From contig CAUEEP010000754.1 of assembly GCA_958450365.1 (NCBI GenBank), positions 838,001-902,000 on the forward strand: a stretch of 64,000 nucleotides of DNA, written 5' to 3'. Numbering within the stretch: position 1 is the first letter of the stretch; every line of letters begins with the position of its first letter. Positions 54,801 through 64,000 of the stretch are shown here, piece after piece. A program made the translations under genes and the position numbers. The notes under the pieces were generated by a model. It was given only the letters and a program-made list of their open reading frames with translations, ran no database searches and was not told where the DNA came from. The stretch is from Mesorhabditis belari (lineage: Eukaryota; Nematoda; Chromadorea; Rhabditida; Rhabditidae).

Positions 54801-55279
54801 GGCCAACTTTACTCAAAAGAATGAAAAGAAACAATCATGCTAAGATTTCCAATCGAGATTTTGTTTCTACAAATTTCTACGATTCTTTTCACTAATTGAC
54901 TGACTTTAATTGAAAATTGGTGTCAAAATTAGTGAGATTCGAGATGGTGAAAATGAGTGAGAAGATTTCCTTAACGATTTAAAAGAGACGCAGACGCGAA
55001 ATGAGTAAACGAAAAGGTGCTTTCCAACGAGAGAAATGTTGATGTTGTCATGGTGATCGGATCTGCTCGAATCTTTCACCATCTCGATTCTCATCCTTCA
55101 ATATATTAGAGAAGCTATATTAGAGAGCTTTTCTTTTAAAAGCTTTCTTTTCTTTGCTTGCTTTGCTTTGCTTTCTTTGTTTACTTTGTTTTCTTTGTTT
55201 ACTTTGTTTTCTTTGCTTTGTTTTCTTTGTTTACTTTGTTTTCTTTTCGTTTTCAAGTCTAAGGCTAAGCTAAGCTAAG

Positions 55280-55406
55280 CTATACAGACTATAACCTAGA
55301 CTATAACCTAGACTACCACCTAGATTATCAGCTAGATTATAACCTAGACTATAACCTAGACTATAACCTAGACTATAACCTAGACTATAACCTAGATTAT
55401 AACCTA
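55280..55406. repeat. Minisatellite, 12 bp (left of transposon)
   Basis: TAGACTATAACC and TAGATTATAACC, about 10 copies. It continues after the transposon at 56838-56965 as TAGATTATAACC and TAGATTCTAACC. Confidence 0.95.
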
Positions 55407-55683
55407 CCGTATTTACTCTATTAAAAGCCCCGGGGCGTTTATTTTTTCGATACCCCTCAAGGGGGGGCGTTTATTAGAGGGGGGGCGTTTATTGGAGGGG
55501 GGGCTTTTATTTTTCGATAGCCCTCTGCAGGCGTACTTAGACACATAATTGACGTTGATTCAACGATAAAAAAAATAGTAGTGCAAATAAAGCATTCGAG
55601 ATCATAAGTCACTTTTATCGAATTATTTATTTATTTCAACAACAAAAATTAACAGAAACTAAGAATGTAAGAAAAACAGCATT

Positions 55684-56457
55684 TCAAGCAATTGATGTAT
55701 CAGAATCGTATTCAGCCTCTTGTCTAGGCTCACGAAAATTTGCTGATTCGATGCTTGGGACTAAAATTTTATCGATTTCCTTATCCAATCGGGCACTCTG
55801 AATTGCTTTAAATCCGGAAGGTATCGGGCCATCTGAGCGGAAGCAGTGAATAAGATGATCTTCTTTTCCATCCTGATCAATTCCTACTCCGCAGATTTTA
55901 AATGACTCGGCAATCATTTCTGAAGATAGTTTTTCCCAAGACGAAGCAATCCATTCCAGATAAACATCCATTGCAGGAGGTTTGGGGTTACCACCACCAG
56001 ATCCATCAGCTTTCGATTTCGTCAATTCGGGTGCCGTTGATAGGATCCAATCTTCATATTGATGTCGAATATATTTTTTAAAGGGAGCATTCCAGGAAAC
56101 ATCTGCACATTGAACAAATTTAGTCGTGCCTCCAGGTACAAAAAAGCAGTCTAGCTTTAGTTTTGTCAAAGATTTCATCGTTGATTCGCTTCGATGGGCC
56201 GTGTGTTGATCCCATACTAGGAAAGAGCGTTCCTTTTTGTCAAAGAACCCAATCCCCCGAAAGGTCCTTTCCAAATAATCAGTTGTGATTGAGTTATCGA
56301 AGCATTTTTGCTCTTTACCACTCCAATAAAGGATTAATCGTTTGCGAAACTTTTCTTCAACTTTCTTATCCATTCTTTTTCGTGGTAACACAACAAACGG
56401 TTTCATCTTAGTACCGCCCCCAAGTGTCCCCAAAAAGTTTCCCCAAACTGTCCCCAA
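55684..56457 (-). pseudogene. DDE-superfamily transposase, C-terminal part (pogo/Tigger type), truncated
   Basis: The 257-residue open frame holds the second half of a DDE_1-type catalytic core. It has a conserved DxHxxH-type block (FLVWDQHTAH, Asp83), the VPGGTTKFVQCADV block with the third acidic position at Asp119 (usually QPLD), and NAPFKKYIRHQYEDW. The first catalytic Asp and any CENP-B/HTH DNA-binding part are not in the frame. Residues 1-16 (GTVWGNFLGTLGGGTK) come from the nested inverted-repeat element, so the original 5' coding part has been cut off. The protein is probably not active by itself. An intron-containing original is possible. Confidence 0.88.
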
Positions 56458-56611
56458 AGAGAAAATCTAATATGGAGAGTTTAAACAATTTCGTCTGTAA
56501 CAGAATTTTAAAAAAGCTCTAGAGAAAAAAAGAAAACGAAGCATTTCAGTATCAAAAAGAGTTCCCATATGGGGACACTTTGGGGAAACTTTTTGGGGAC
56601 ACTTGGGGGCG
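56415..56611. mobile_element. Nested inverted-repeat MITE inside the DDE transposon
   Basis: A roughly 197-bp element has near-perfect inverted ends (CGCCCCCAAGTGTCCCCAAA at 56415, mirrored at 56611). It is flanked by GTAC on both sides (56411-56414, 56612-56615), which contains a TA. It has no coding potential. It splits the transposase frame of the host transposon. Confidence 0.8.
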
Positions 56612-57010
56612 GTACTTCAAAAGTATACGGCAAATCAACAAAACGTAAAAATGATTACTTAGAAAGTTTAAAAGAGAAACCAAAAAATTATCAAAAAAAA
56701 GTCGCTATTCCTATGTAGTTTGTAAATTTTCGTACTTGGGGGGGGGGCGTTTATTGGAGGGGGGGCGTTTATTTTTTTCGATACCCCTCTAGGGGGGGCG
56801 TTTATTAGAGGGGGGGCTTTTATTAGAGTAAATACGGTAGATTATAACCTATATTATAAGCTAGACTATCAGCTAGATTCTAACCTAGATTATAACCTAG
56901 ATTATAACCTAGATTCTAACCTATATTATAACCTATATTATCAGCTAGATTATCAGCTAGATTATAGACTCTATTTTCTATATTCTCTATCCTTTTAACT
57001 CCGATGTTCA

Positions 57011-59665
57011 ATGGGAAATTTCTGTTGTGGCCCCAACGACCACCAGAAGAATTCAAGGTAATTTAATAGAAGATAACGATAAGAAGATAACGGTTAAGCT
57101 TAGATCGATAAGAAGATAACGATTAAGTTTCTATCGTTTTTCAAAAGCTTACAATATTTAAATCCTTTTCTAGAATCTATTCAAATCAAAATTTAAATAT
57201 CACTAATTCTAGAGAAATTGTGCTAGCTTGTTTTGGCATTGACGGTGCTGGAAAGACGAGTTCTTTGAAGATTTTGAGAGGAGGTGAGTGAAAAGAAATC
57301 ACAAATATAGTCTCTAATAGTTGGCGTTGTCTAAATTCGTTGAAATCTCGAAAACCTTATCTATTGATCAAAATCTATTGGTGTGGGGTGAGAGAAAATG
57401 TAGCTAACGATGAGATCTTCTGAGGGATTAGACTCTTGAGCTTCTGGAAAAGCTAACCATGAGATCTTCTGAGGGAGAGCTTGAACTTCAAAACCGTTGA
57501 ATAGTCGAAAACTCGGCTCAACGGCTACTATAGAGGGAATACGGAAGTCCTTGAGTCTTAGACATCTAGACATTCTAGAGATTCTAGACATCCTAGCCAT
57601 TCTAGAGATTCTAGACATTCTAGACATTCTAGACATTCTAGACATTCTAGAGATCCTAGCGATTCTAGAGATTCTAGAATCCTAGCCATCTAGAATCCTA
57701 CCCATCTAGAATCCTAGCCATCTAGAATCCTAACCATCTAGAATCCTAGCCATCCAGAATCCTAGACATCTAGAATCCTACCCATCTAGAATCCTAGATA
57801 TCTAGAATCCTAGCCATCTAGAATCCTAGATATCTAGAATCCTACCCATCTAGAATCCTACCCATCTAGAATCCTAGATATCTAGAATCCTAGCCATTCT
57901 GTTGTCTGTCAATCCTTACAGTGTCCGGGCTGGGTGAGTTTTCCCGTGTTGAGTCAAATTAAGCCGCAGACTCCACCCCTGGTGGTGCGATTCCGTCAAT
58001 TCCTTTAAGTTTCAGCTTTGCAACCATACTACCCCCGGAACCGGAAGTCTTTCGTTTCCGGGAAGACATTTTCGGGAAAGACATTCTAGAATCCTAGCCA
58101 CTCTAGAATCCTAGCCATCTAGAATCCTAGCCATCTAGAATCCTAGCCATCTAGAATCCTAGCCATCCTTAAATCCTAGAACTAGAACACTAGAACTAGA
58201 ATGAACAAGAGTTACAGAACCTAAACAAAGCTTAATCAAAGCATAAGCGAATGAACAAACTAATCAACAAACTAATCAACAAACAAATCAACAACAAATC
58301 AACAACAACAACAACAAACAATTAGAATAATTCCACTTTACAGAAAGCCCACAAAATGTGCTCTCAACGAATGGTTTCTCGTTGATGGAGATGACTTTCG
58401 ATGACGAGTTTAAAATCAAAATCTACGACTTGGGTGGAAATGAACGAATCCGAGACATTTGGCAGAACTATTATGCTGAGGTTTAACCAAATTTTACTTA
58501 TAATCTTTCCTATTTTACTCTAATCTTTCCTATTTAACTCTAATCTTTCCTATTTTACTCTAATCTTTCCTATTTTACTCTAATCTTTCATATTTAACTC
58601 TAATCTTTCATATTTTTAACCAAAATCGATCAAAAATCGTTGAAATTCTTTAAAAAACGATCAAAACGCTCAAAAACGATCAAAACGCTCAAAAACGATC
58701 AAAAACCTATCAAAATCTTTCTATTGTTTGAAGTAAACGATTTAAAACGATAGTCTCGATAGCTAGATTTAAAGTCTACCCTTTTAGCTTTCTGTCTCAA
58801 TGAATTCTTTGTCAAGAATGTAAGAAGAAGGATTAGAAAGCTATAGAGCATTAGCAATTCGAGATTCAGATCCACGGTTTCATCTATGTGCTAGACGCAT
58901 CAAAATCGACGCGTATCAACGAGAACATTCGAGTCATGCAGGTTTATTTCATAGAACAACAATCTATATAAAAGAGCTGTCCGTTTATCTGTTTGTCTGT
59001 TTGTCTGCTTGTCTGTTTGTCTGTTTGTCTGTTTGTCTGTTTATCCGTTTGTCTATTTGTCTGTTTGTCCGTCTACCCGTTTGTCCATCTGTTCCTCAAC
59101 CTTCAGCTAAACTTAAAAACTCTCAAAATACAATATAATTGTTTATTTGACTAAAATAGCTAAAAAACAAAAGTGAACACCACTGCGGGGAATCGAACCC
59201 AGCTGTATGCCCAACCGCCTCCGGTCTGTAGACAACCGTGCTCCCGACTGCGCCACGACGACCACCCACCGGCCAGATAAAAAAGCCAGAAAACTCGCGG
59301 TCGCGTCTCAAGACCCTGCTTGTGACTTGCGACTTATGACCGCGCGACTTTTACTGGCTTTTTTTGATTGCTGGATTCATGGTAGCCATGGTGCAGTGGG
59401 GAGAACGGTTGTCTACAACCCAGACGAGCCGAGTTCGACTCCCATAGCAGCACTTCAGCTTTTTTTGATCATATTTTAAATGAACTTTCAGGCAACGGTT
59501 GTCTTTTCTTTGTGATGTCATTGTGATCTTTAGAAGCTTCTCTCGGAGCCGGACATTCGTGGAAAGCCTTGTCTAATTGTTCTAAATCGTTTCAACTCTC
59601 TCGATTTCGATGAATACACATTTACAAATGAGGTAGGAGGAGTCAAGGAGGCTTAGGCTTAGGCT

Positions 59666-59700
<35 letters not shown>

Positions 59701-62700
59701 CTAGACAGCCAGCCAGCCAGATAGACAGACAAACAGCCAAAGCTATTCATTCAGCTTTCATTTCTAGGTTGGTCTTCAGCAAATCTCTCACACTTTCCAC
59801 CAACACTTCTACGTGACCCATCTCGACGAGTACGACGGTTTTGTTAGTTTTTTAACTAAAACCTAAAAGCTAGTGCTTTTTTAAAGTCAATTAGAAAATA
59901 AAAGTAGATAAAGAATAAAGTAGATAAAGGGAATTTTAGCTTGATAAAGTGAAAAATGGTTTTAAACCGGTGATGACGCGTTTCAACGTGAAAAAGCCGC
60001 ATCCACTGTTGGAAGGCTTCGTTCTAATGGTTCGACAGGTTATTCTTTCGATTTCTATTCATTTTATAAAATCTTTTACAGATTATTCAAGACTACGTTC
60101 GTTTAAATGCTAAAGTTTTGGAGGCTGAGGCTTTGGTTTGTGGCCATTTTCAATTTTCATCATTGAAAGCTTTCTTTTAGTTAAAACAACGCCAAGAACA
60201 GGAAAGACTTCGCCGGAGAATCCGTTTAGCTGAATTGGAGTGAGTTGTTTTGGAGATAGGTTCTTGGGGAAGGCTTGTTGGAGAGAGCTTCTTGGAGAGA
60301 GATTCTTGGAGAGAGATTCTTGAAGAGAGATTCTTGGAGAGAGCTTCTTGGAGAGAGATTCTTGGAGAGGCTTAGCTGCTTGGAGAAGGCTAGCTTCAGA
60401 CTTCTTAGCTTTGAGCAAGAAGATTAGCGTCTTTGAGCATCCAGATCTTCCCTTAGCTCGTGCTAATAGAAGATCTGGATGTGCTGCGAATCCTTGAAAG
60501 TGTGCTAAACCAATCTGTGACACACAAGAGACTAAAGTCTAAAAAGAAGGGATCGAACCAGCCAGATCTCGCCTTCTGTTCTACCCCTATGCCACTCCGC
60601 CACTCTGGCATCTCCTCGCCTTCCCGAAGACAGGATTTTAATGTCGCGCATTGAGGCTTAGGTTTTAATGTCGCGCATTGATTTTTCTATAAAAAAAGGC
60701 GTATAACTTTTGATAGAGTGCTCTGTAGCAAAAAGGGAAAACAGATTCGGAATGAGCGTGAAATTCTGCGTCGAATGGCTGGTGTCATTTGGCGAACAAA
60801 TGCAAAGCCAACAAAGCTGGTATCATTTGGCTAACAAAGCACATTTTCAAGCATTTCCCTTTCCTGTAAAAGTGTTTCTAAAAAATTCTCAATGTAGAAG
60901 AAATGCTGAAGAAGGTCGAGAAGAAGTCGAAGAAATGGAAAGACCAGCGACAACAATGACTGAGATGGAGAGACGAAATGACATTGTTGAGGTCAGAGTT
61001 TTTTCAAACTTAGTCCCTGTCTTGTTTCTCTGTCTTGATCTCTTTATAAGGTTTCCCCTGCCAACTGCTTCGATGCCAACCATCCAGAAACTCTCTACTA
61101 ACTGCTTCGATAGTCTAGTGGATAGACTGTCGAAATTGTTGCTTTTTCGTTCTCAAGTTCGACTCACCGAATTTCTTGAAGAGACAAGAGTTCGACTCGA
61201 ACTTTGGTGGAAAGATCGGAGAGTTTCATAGGCTAGAAGCTTATCCACTAGACTATTAAAGTAGTTGTTTGGGGGAGCGTTTAGCAGCCTTTTAAAGAGC
61301 TCGAAGCTCGAAAATCAAGCTATTTTTCTATATTAAATATCTCGCAAAAACCTAAAAACGGATTTGATTCGAAATTCTGTAAAATGAACTTGGTTTTTTT
61401 GAAACAAATTAGATTACATTATTGTAGCAATAGCCTCGTTTAAAAATCTAGGCAATTAAGCCTCATTTTGGCCTTATTTTGGCCTTGCTTTGGCCTCACT
61501 TTGGCCTCATTTTGGCTGCCTGGCCTTGGCCTCATTTTGGCCTCATTTTGGCCTGGCTTTGGCCTCATTTTGGCCTGGCTTTGGCCTTATTTTGGCCTGG
61601 CTTTGGCCTCGCTTTGGCTGCCTGGCTTTGGCCTCATTTTGGCCTGGCTTTGGCCTCATTTTGGCCTTGCTTTGGCCTCATTTTGGCCTCATTTTGGCCT
61701 GGCTTTGGCCTCGCTTTGGCTGCCTGGCTTTGGTCTCATTTAAGCCTCATCTAGGCTTCGTTTTGGCCTCATTTTGGCTGCCTGGCTTTGGCCTCATTTA
61801 GGCCTCATTTTGGCCTCATCTGTGGCCTCATCTAGGCTTCATTTAAGCCTCATTTTCATTTAAACGATGACAGTTAGCCGTTCGATCTTTTCCAATTCCC
61901 CAAATAATCCTTCACTTTTAGACTGTTTACCCAAATCCATCCGAGCCGAGAACCCCGAAGACACCCGATTCGGAGGAACGCTTCCCATTGGCACGCATGA
62001 GATCCGATGAGATTGCTACGGATGAGGTAGAAACTACAAAATCTCAGCTTATCCACAATCATTCGCACAATCGTTAGCTTAAGCGAAAAGCTATTTGAAA
62101 GCTCAACTTCCAGGAGCCACTTCCCGGTCCATCATCTGGAATCCCGATGGGCGCTGCCTCAATCGAGCACTCGATCGACGGGGAACAGAATGCGTACGTT
62201 TTGGGAGATTGGGGAATTGGGGGAATAGGATTGAGGTATATCTAATGGGCGCTAGAGCTGCAACAGACCTGTTCTTAACAGGCTTAGGCTTGTTCTAGCT
62301 TGGATTAGCTTTAAGTAAACCCTGCAAGCTAGTAACAGTCTAGCATCACTTTCCCTGTTCGACAAAATCGATTTGAAACAAGCTGAGCATGAATTCCGAT
62401 TTTAGTCTAGAGATGAGCGAGTTGAGTTCCGTTTTTCGAGAAGAGCCAGTAAAAGACGAGATTTTGGTGGGTTAAAGATTTGATGGAGAGATTTGATTGA
62501 AAGCTTTGATTGATAGATTTGATGGAAAGCTTTGATTGAAAGATTGGGGTGGTCAGTGAGTCCCTTGTGCCTCTGATCCTTTGATCTAATACGGTTCCAA
62601 TACGGTTCCTATTTTGATCTACGATTCAAAGCGTTCAAAGCTTTGCTTGAAAGCGTTCAAAGCTTTGATTGAAAGCCTTCAAAGCTTTGATTCAAAGCCT

Positions 62701-63571
62701 CCAAAGCCTTCAAAGCTTTGATTGAAAGCTTTCAAAGCGTGCAAAGCTTTGCTTGAAAGCCTTCAAAGCCTTCAAAGCTTTAAATAAATCTACTACAAAA
62801 CCTTGTAGAGAAGTGGTAGTCGAAGCTCAAAAGCGGGAAATCATTGGAAGGGATCAACGACAAAAGGTAAATCTCATATTTCTGATATGATAAGAGCATC
62901 GGCTTCCGTCAGTATTTCTCCCAATTTAGCGAACTCTGTTTCCTCTGGTGGTCCCTCGTCGGCGAGTCCAATTCTCAATGGAGTTGAAATGGTGGGCCCA
63001 TCTCAACACCGTTTGCCACCGCTTCGGCGAGAGGTTTTTTTCAGTCTTTAAACCCTCAAAAACCCTCTTCTTCTTTACAGCAATCAACGAGCTCTTTTTC
63101 ACACATCGGTCCAGAAAGTGATGAGACTTTTAAGAAAGGGGGTAGGTTTTGTTTACAAAAGTCTAAAGTCTTCAAAGTCTAAAGTATATTCAAATTTAGA
63201 TCCCTCAAGAATGTTCACCATTGAAGAAACATTTCCACGTAAAGTTTCGAGAAAAACTTTCAAAAAGCTCAATTCAATTCCAGCTCGTCCAGCATCAAGA
63301 AAGAAATCACGAATGGCGAGAATTCAGAGCGGTTTAGCGAAAAAGCGTCCAATTGTGCATAGTGCTAAAAATGGGCCATCGAATAGCTTCACACTCGCCG
63401 ACGAAGACACCGTTTCTGCAAAAGGAATTCGAGTAATAAAAAAACTTTGTTTAAGAAATCAAAAATTTAACTTAGAATGCCGCTTTCGAAGATGAGGACA
63501 TCGTTTCGGCGAAGAAACTCGGAAGTAACACCAGTCTGAAAAGTTTCGCGCCAAACGGTTTACAAGACTGA
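57011..63571 (+). CDS. arl-13: ARL13-type ciliary small GTPase, complete, 542 aa
   Basis: Arf-like GTPase of cilia, a family known for membrane protein composition and ARL3 activation. Exons: 57011-57057, 57174-57283, 58344-58480, 58870-58941, 59534-59632, 59768-59837, 59950-60038, 60082-60135, 60181-60239, 60898-60991, 61922-62026, 62114-62193, 62406-62466, 62809-62866, 62930-63033, 63081-63141, 63200-63432, 63476-63571 (1629 nt). Seen: N-terminal MGNFCC (myristoyl Gly2 plus acylatable Cys5/6), P-loop GIDGAGKTS (37-45), switch [14 protein letters not shown] (81-92), degenerate G4 NRFN (140-143), a coiled coil (about 209-277), then a Ser/Pro-rich and basic tail. The tail is longer than the usual 370-430 aa family length. 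The acceptor at 59950 (AAAG) is weak. An alternative acceptor at 57213 would shorten the protein by 13 codons. Confidence 0.92.
57540..58172. repeat. CTAG minisatellite split by 18S fragment
   Basis: ATTCTAGACATT 9-12-bp units, then 17-bp TCTAGAATCCTAGCCAT units. These are interrupted at 57906-58074 and resume at 58082. Confidence 0.95.
57906..58074 (-). pseudogene. 18S rRNA fragment (about 165 bp) embedded in a minisatellite, arl-13 intron 2
   Basis: The minus strand reads the universally conserved small-subunit rRNA block around AAACTTAAAGGAATTGACGG, followed by CTGCGGCTTAATTTGACTCA and ACGGGAAAACTCACCC. It starts near TTCCCGGAAACGAAAG and ends near AAGGATTGACAGA. A few positions differ from the universal consensus (for example GGTAGTATGG). 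Both ends break straight into the (TCTAGAATCCTAGCCAT) array. It is too short for a gene. Confidence 0.9.
58482..58622. repeat. Minisatellite, 20 bp
   Basis: TAATCTTTCCTATTTTACTC, about 7 copies; begins 2 bp after the arl-13 exon 3 donor. Confidence 0.93.
58980..59090. repeat. GTTTGTCT 8-bp array
   Basis: About 14 units; arl-13 intron 4. Confidence 0.92.
59170..59268 (-). other. tRNA-like element, left half of divergent pair E (arl-13 intron 4)
   Basis: Minus strand GTGGCGCAGTCGGGAGC, GGTTGTCTACAG, a long extra-arm-like insert and the B-box TGGGTTCGATTCCCC. Shares GGTTGTCTACA with its partner at 59384. Confidence 0.6.
59384..59454 (+). other. tRNA-like element, right half of divergent pair E (arl-13 intron 4)
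   Basis: Plus strand CATGGTGCAGTGGGGAGAAC, GGTTGTCTACAA, B-box GAGTTCGACTCCC. It faces away from 59170-59268, with about 115 bp between. Confidence 0.6.
60240..60412. repeat. Minisatellite, 16 bp
   Basis: TTCTTGGAGAGAGATT or AGAGAGCT, about 8 copies; starts at the arl-13 donor at 60240. Confidence 0.92.
60546..60618 (-). other. tRNA-like element (arl-13 intron 9)
   Basis: Minus strand: AGTGGCGGAGTGGCATAG, then the B-box CTGGTTCGATCCC and a T5 run. Clover-leaf pairing is incomplete. Confidence 0.5.
60699..60800 (+). repeat. Dispersed repeat, copy 2
   Basis: Same blocks as 15628-15715, here in arl-13 intron 9. The origin of the sequence is not recognised. Confidence 0.75.
61095..61258. other. 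Convergent tRNA-like pair (arl-13 intron 10)
   Basis: Plus-strand unit at 61095-61178 (TAGTCTAGTGGATAGACTG, B-box AAGTTCGACTC). It faces a minus-strand unit whose A-box (TAGTCTAGTGGATAAGC) ends near 61258 and whose B-box (AGTTCGAGTCG) lies near 61190. Confidence 0.45.
61455..61860. repeat. Minisatellite, 11 bp
   Basis: CCTCATTTTGG and CCTGGCTTTGG, about 36 copies. All three plus frames stay open (HFGLALAS types) but are by-products; arl-13 intron 10. Confidence 0.96.
62625..62785. repeat. TTCAAAGCTTTGATTGAAAGC array
   Basis: About 10-bp units with internal CAAAGCTTTG palindromes; arl-13 intron 13. Confidence 0.92.
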
Positions 63572-63579
63572 AGTGAATG

Positions 63580-63741
63580 ATGAAAAGTTATTTAGGAAGC
63601 CTCTCGAATGATGCTGTTTCTATAACTTATCGAAAAGATGGTGATATTGTTGAAGTGAATAGCGGAAATACTCAATGCAACAACACTAATTTAGGTGACA
63701 AATCGAAGGCATGTGACGACGACAGCCGACTACTTCGATAG
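63580..63741 (+). CDS. Short open frame just after arl-13, possibly first exon of next gene
   Basis: 53 codons starting MKSYLGSLSNDAVS, in mixed, non-repetitive codon usage, beginning 8 nt after the arl-13 stop. A possible short exon follows at 63798-63834 before a strong GTACGT donor. It could be 3' UTR of arl-13 or a downstream gene that leaves the window. Confidence 0.25.
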   Translation: MKSYLGSLSNDAVSITYRKDGDIVEVNSGNTQCNNTNLGDKSKACDDDSRLLR

Positions 63742-64000
63742 TAAAATTCCTAGAAGAGATCATTTAGAAAACCAAGTGTCAACTTAATTCACTGCAGCGA
63801 TTTCGGGGCTATACGGTTTGGGGGGCAATGAGAGGTACGTAACACGTCTAGACCGTTAACACCACTCGAGGCAGCCTATGCTCAGCCAATACTTTGAGCC
63901 ATAGCCTAGTATAAGTTTAGTGTAGCAAGAACAAGCTCTGAAAATATTACCAATCGATTTAGCTTGGCTGAAAACCCCAGAAAAACCGTTGTTGGCGGCC

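Larger units (their letters stand above)
55407..56837. mobile_element. DNA transposon with TA target duplication (pogo/Tigger-like), inserted in a minisatellite
   Basis: Terminal inverted repeats start CCGTATTTACTCTA at 55407 and mirror at 56837. They are flanked by TA on both sides (55405-55406, 56838-56839). Inside each end are reiterated G-runs of the type GGGGGGCGTTTATT. The element interrupts a (TAGATTATAACC)-type array that continues on both sides (55280-55404 and 56840-56960). It carries a transposase remnant on the minus strand and a nested inverted-repeat insertion at 56415-56611. Total length is 1431 bp. Confidence 0.9.

Noticed and set aside
54906..55094. Minus-strand 62-residue frame beginning at an ATG near 55040 (VKDSSRSDHH)
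   Set aside because: Looks slightly coding-like but has no matching downstream exon and runs into Ser/Phe-rich non-coding composition; not enough to call a gene.
61468..61801. Three plus-strand frames of about 91-103 residues
   Set aside because: 11-bp minisatellite in an arl-13 intron, open in all three frames.

Overview
This window is eukaryotic and almost certainly from a nematode, probably rhabditid-like. The genes have many small exons with TTTTCAG/TTTTTAG acceptors and GTAAG/GTGAG donors. One gene is a cuticle-type collagen with an N-terminal membrane anchor and a dibasic cleavage site. Another is a DAPK whose catalytic domain I recognise as closest to C. elegans dapk-1. Two 1 kb repeat blocks carry strings identical to the first 16-19 nt of the nematode SL1 spliced leader. 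I cannot name the species.

Layout. (1) About 516-19455, minus strand: a DAPK-type death-associated protein kinase gene (dapk-1). 5'-to-3' it encodes the kinase domain (17910 to 14294), the autoregulatory segment (13139-12627), a linker (9703-9596) and six ankyrin repeats, each on its own 97-101-nt exon (9539-516). It runs off the left edge. One large intron (1065-6668) holds a probable nested gene on the same strand. (2) About 19.5-43.3 kb: a gene-poor stretch of minisatellites, MITE-like elements, tRNA-like elements and segmental duplications. (3) 43325-47271, minus: a complete nine-exon cuticle collagen of 281 residues. (4) 48385-53833, plus: a cysteine-doublet-rich, galaxin-like secreted or type II membrane protein whose 5' end is unresolved; it lies head-to-head with the collagen. 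(5) 55407-56837: a DNA transposon with TA target duplication and a pogo/Tigger-like DDE transposase remnant, itself interrupted by a smaller inverted-repeat element and inserted in a minisatellite. (6) 57011-63571, plus: a complete 18-exon ARL13-type ciliary GTPase gene (arl-13) of 542 residues.

Between and inside the genes the sequence is unusually full of tandem repeats: more than 60 arrays, mostly units of 10-21 bp, many containing CTAG or AGCT, and almost every long intron is built from one. The other striking layer is Pol III-like: about 18 tRNA-like units with recognisable A and B boxes. Many occur as oppositely oriented pairs 240-290 bp across. A reverse-oriented 18S rRNA fragment of about 165 bp sits inside a minisatellite in an arl-13 intron.

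All gene models were built by hand from frame, splice phase and protein similarity recalled from known families. Exon junctions were checked for phase consistency, but no alignment, profile search or transcript evidence was available.
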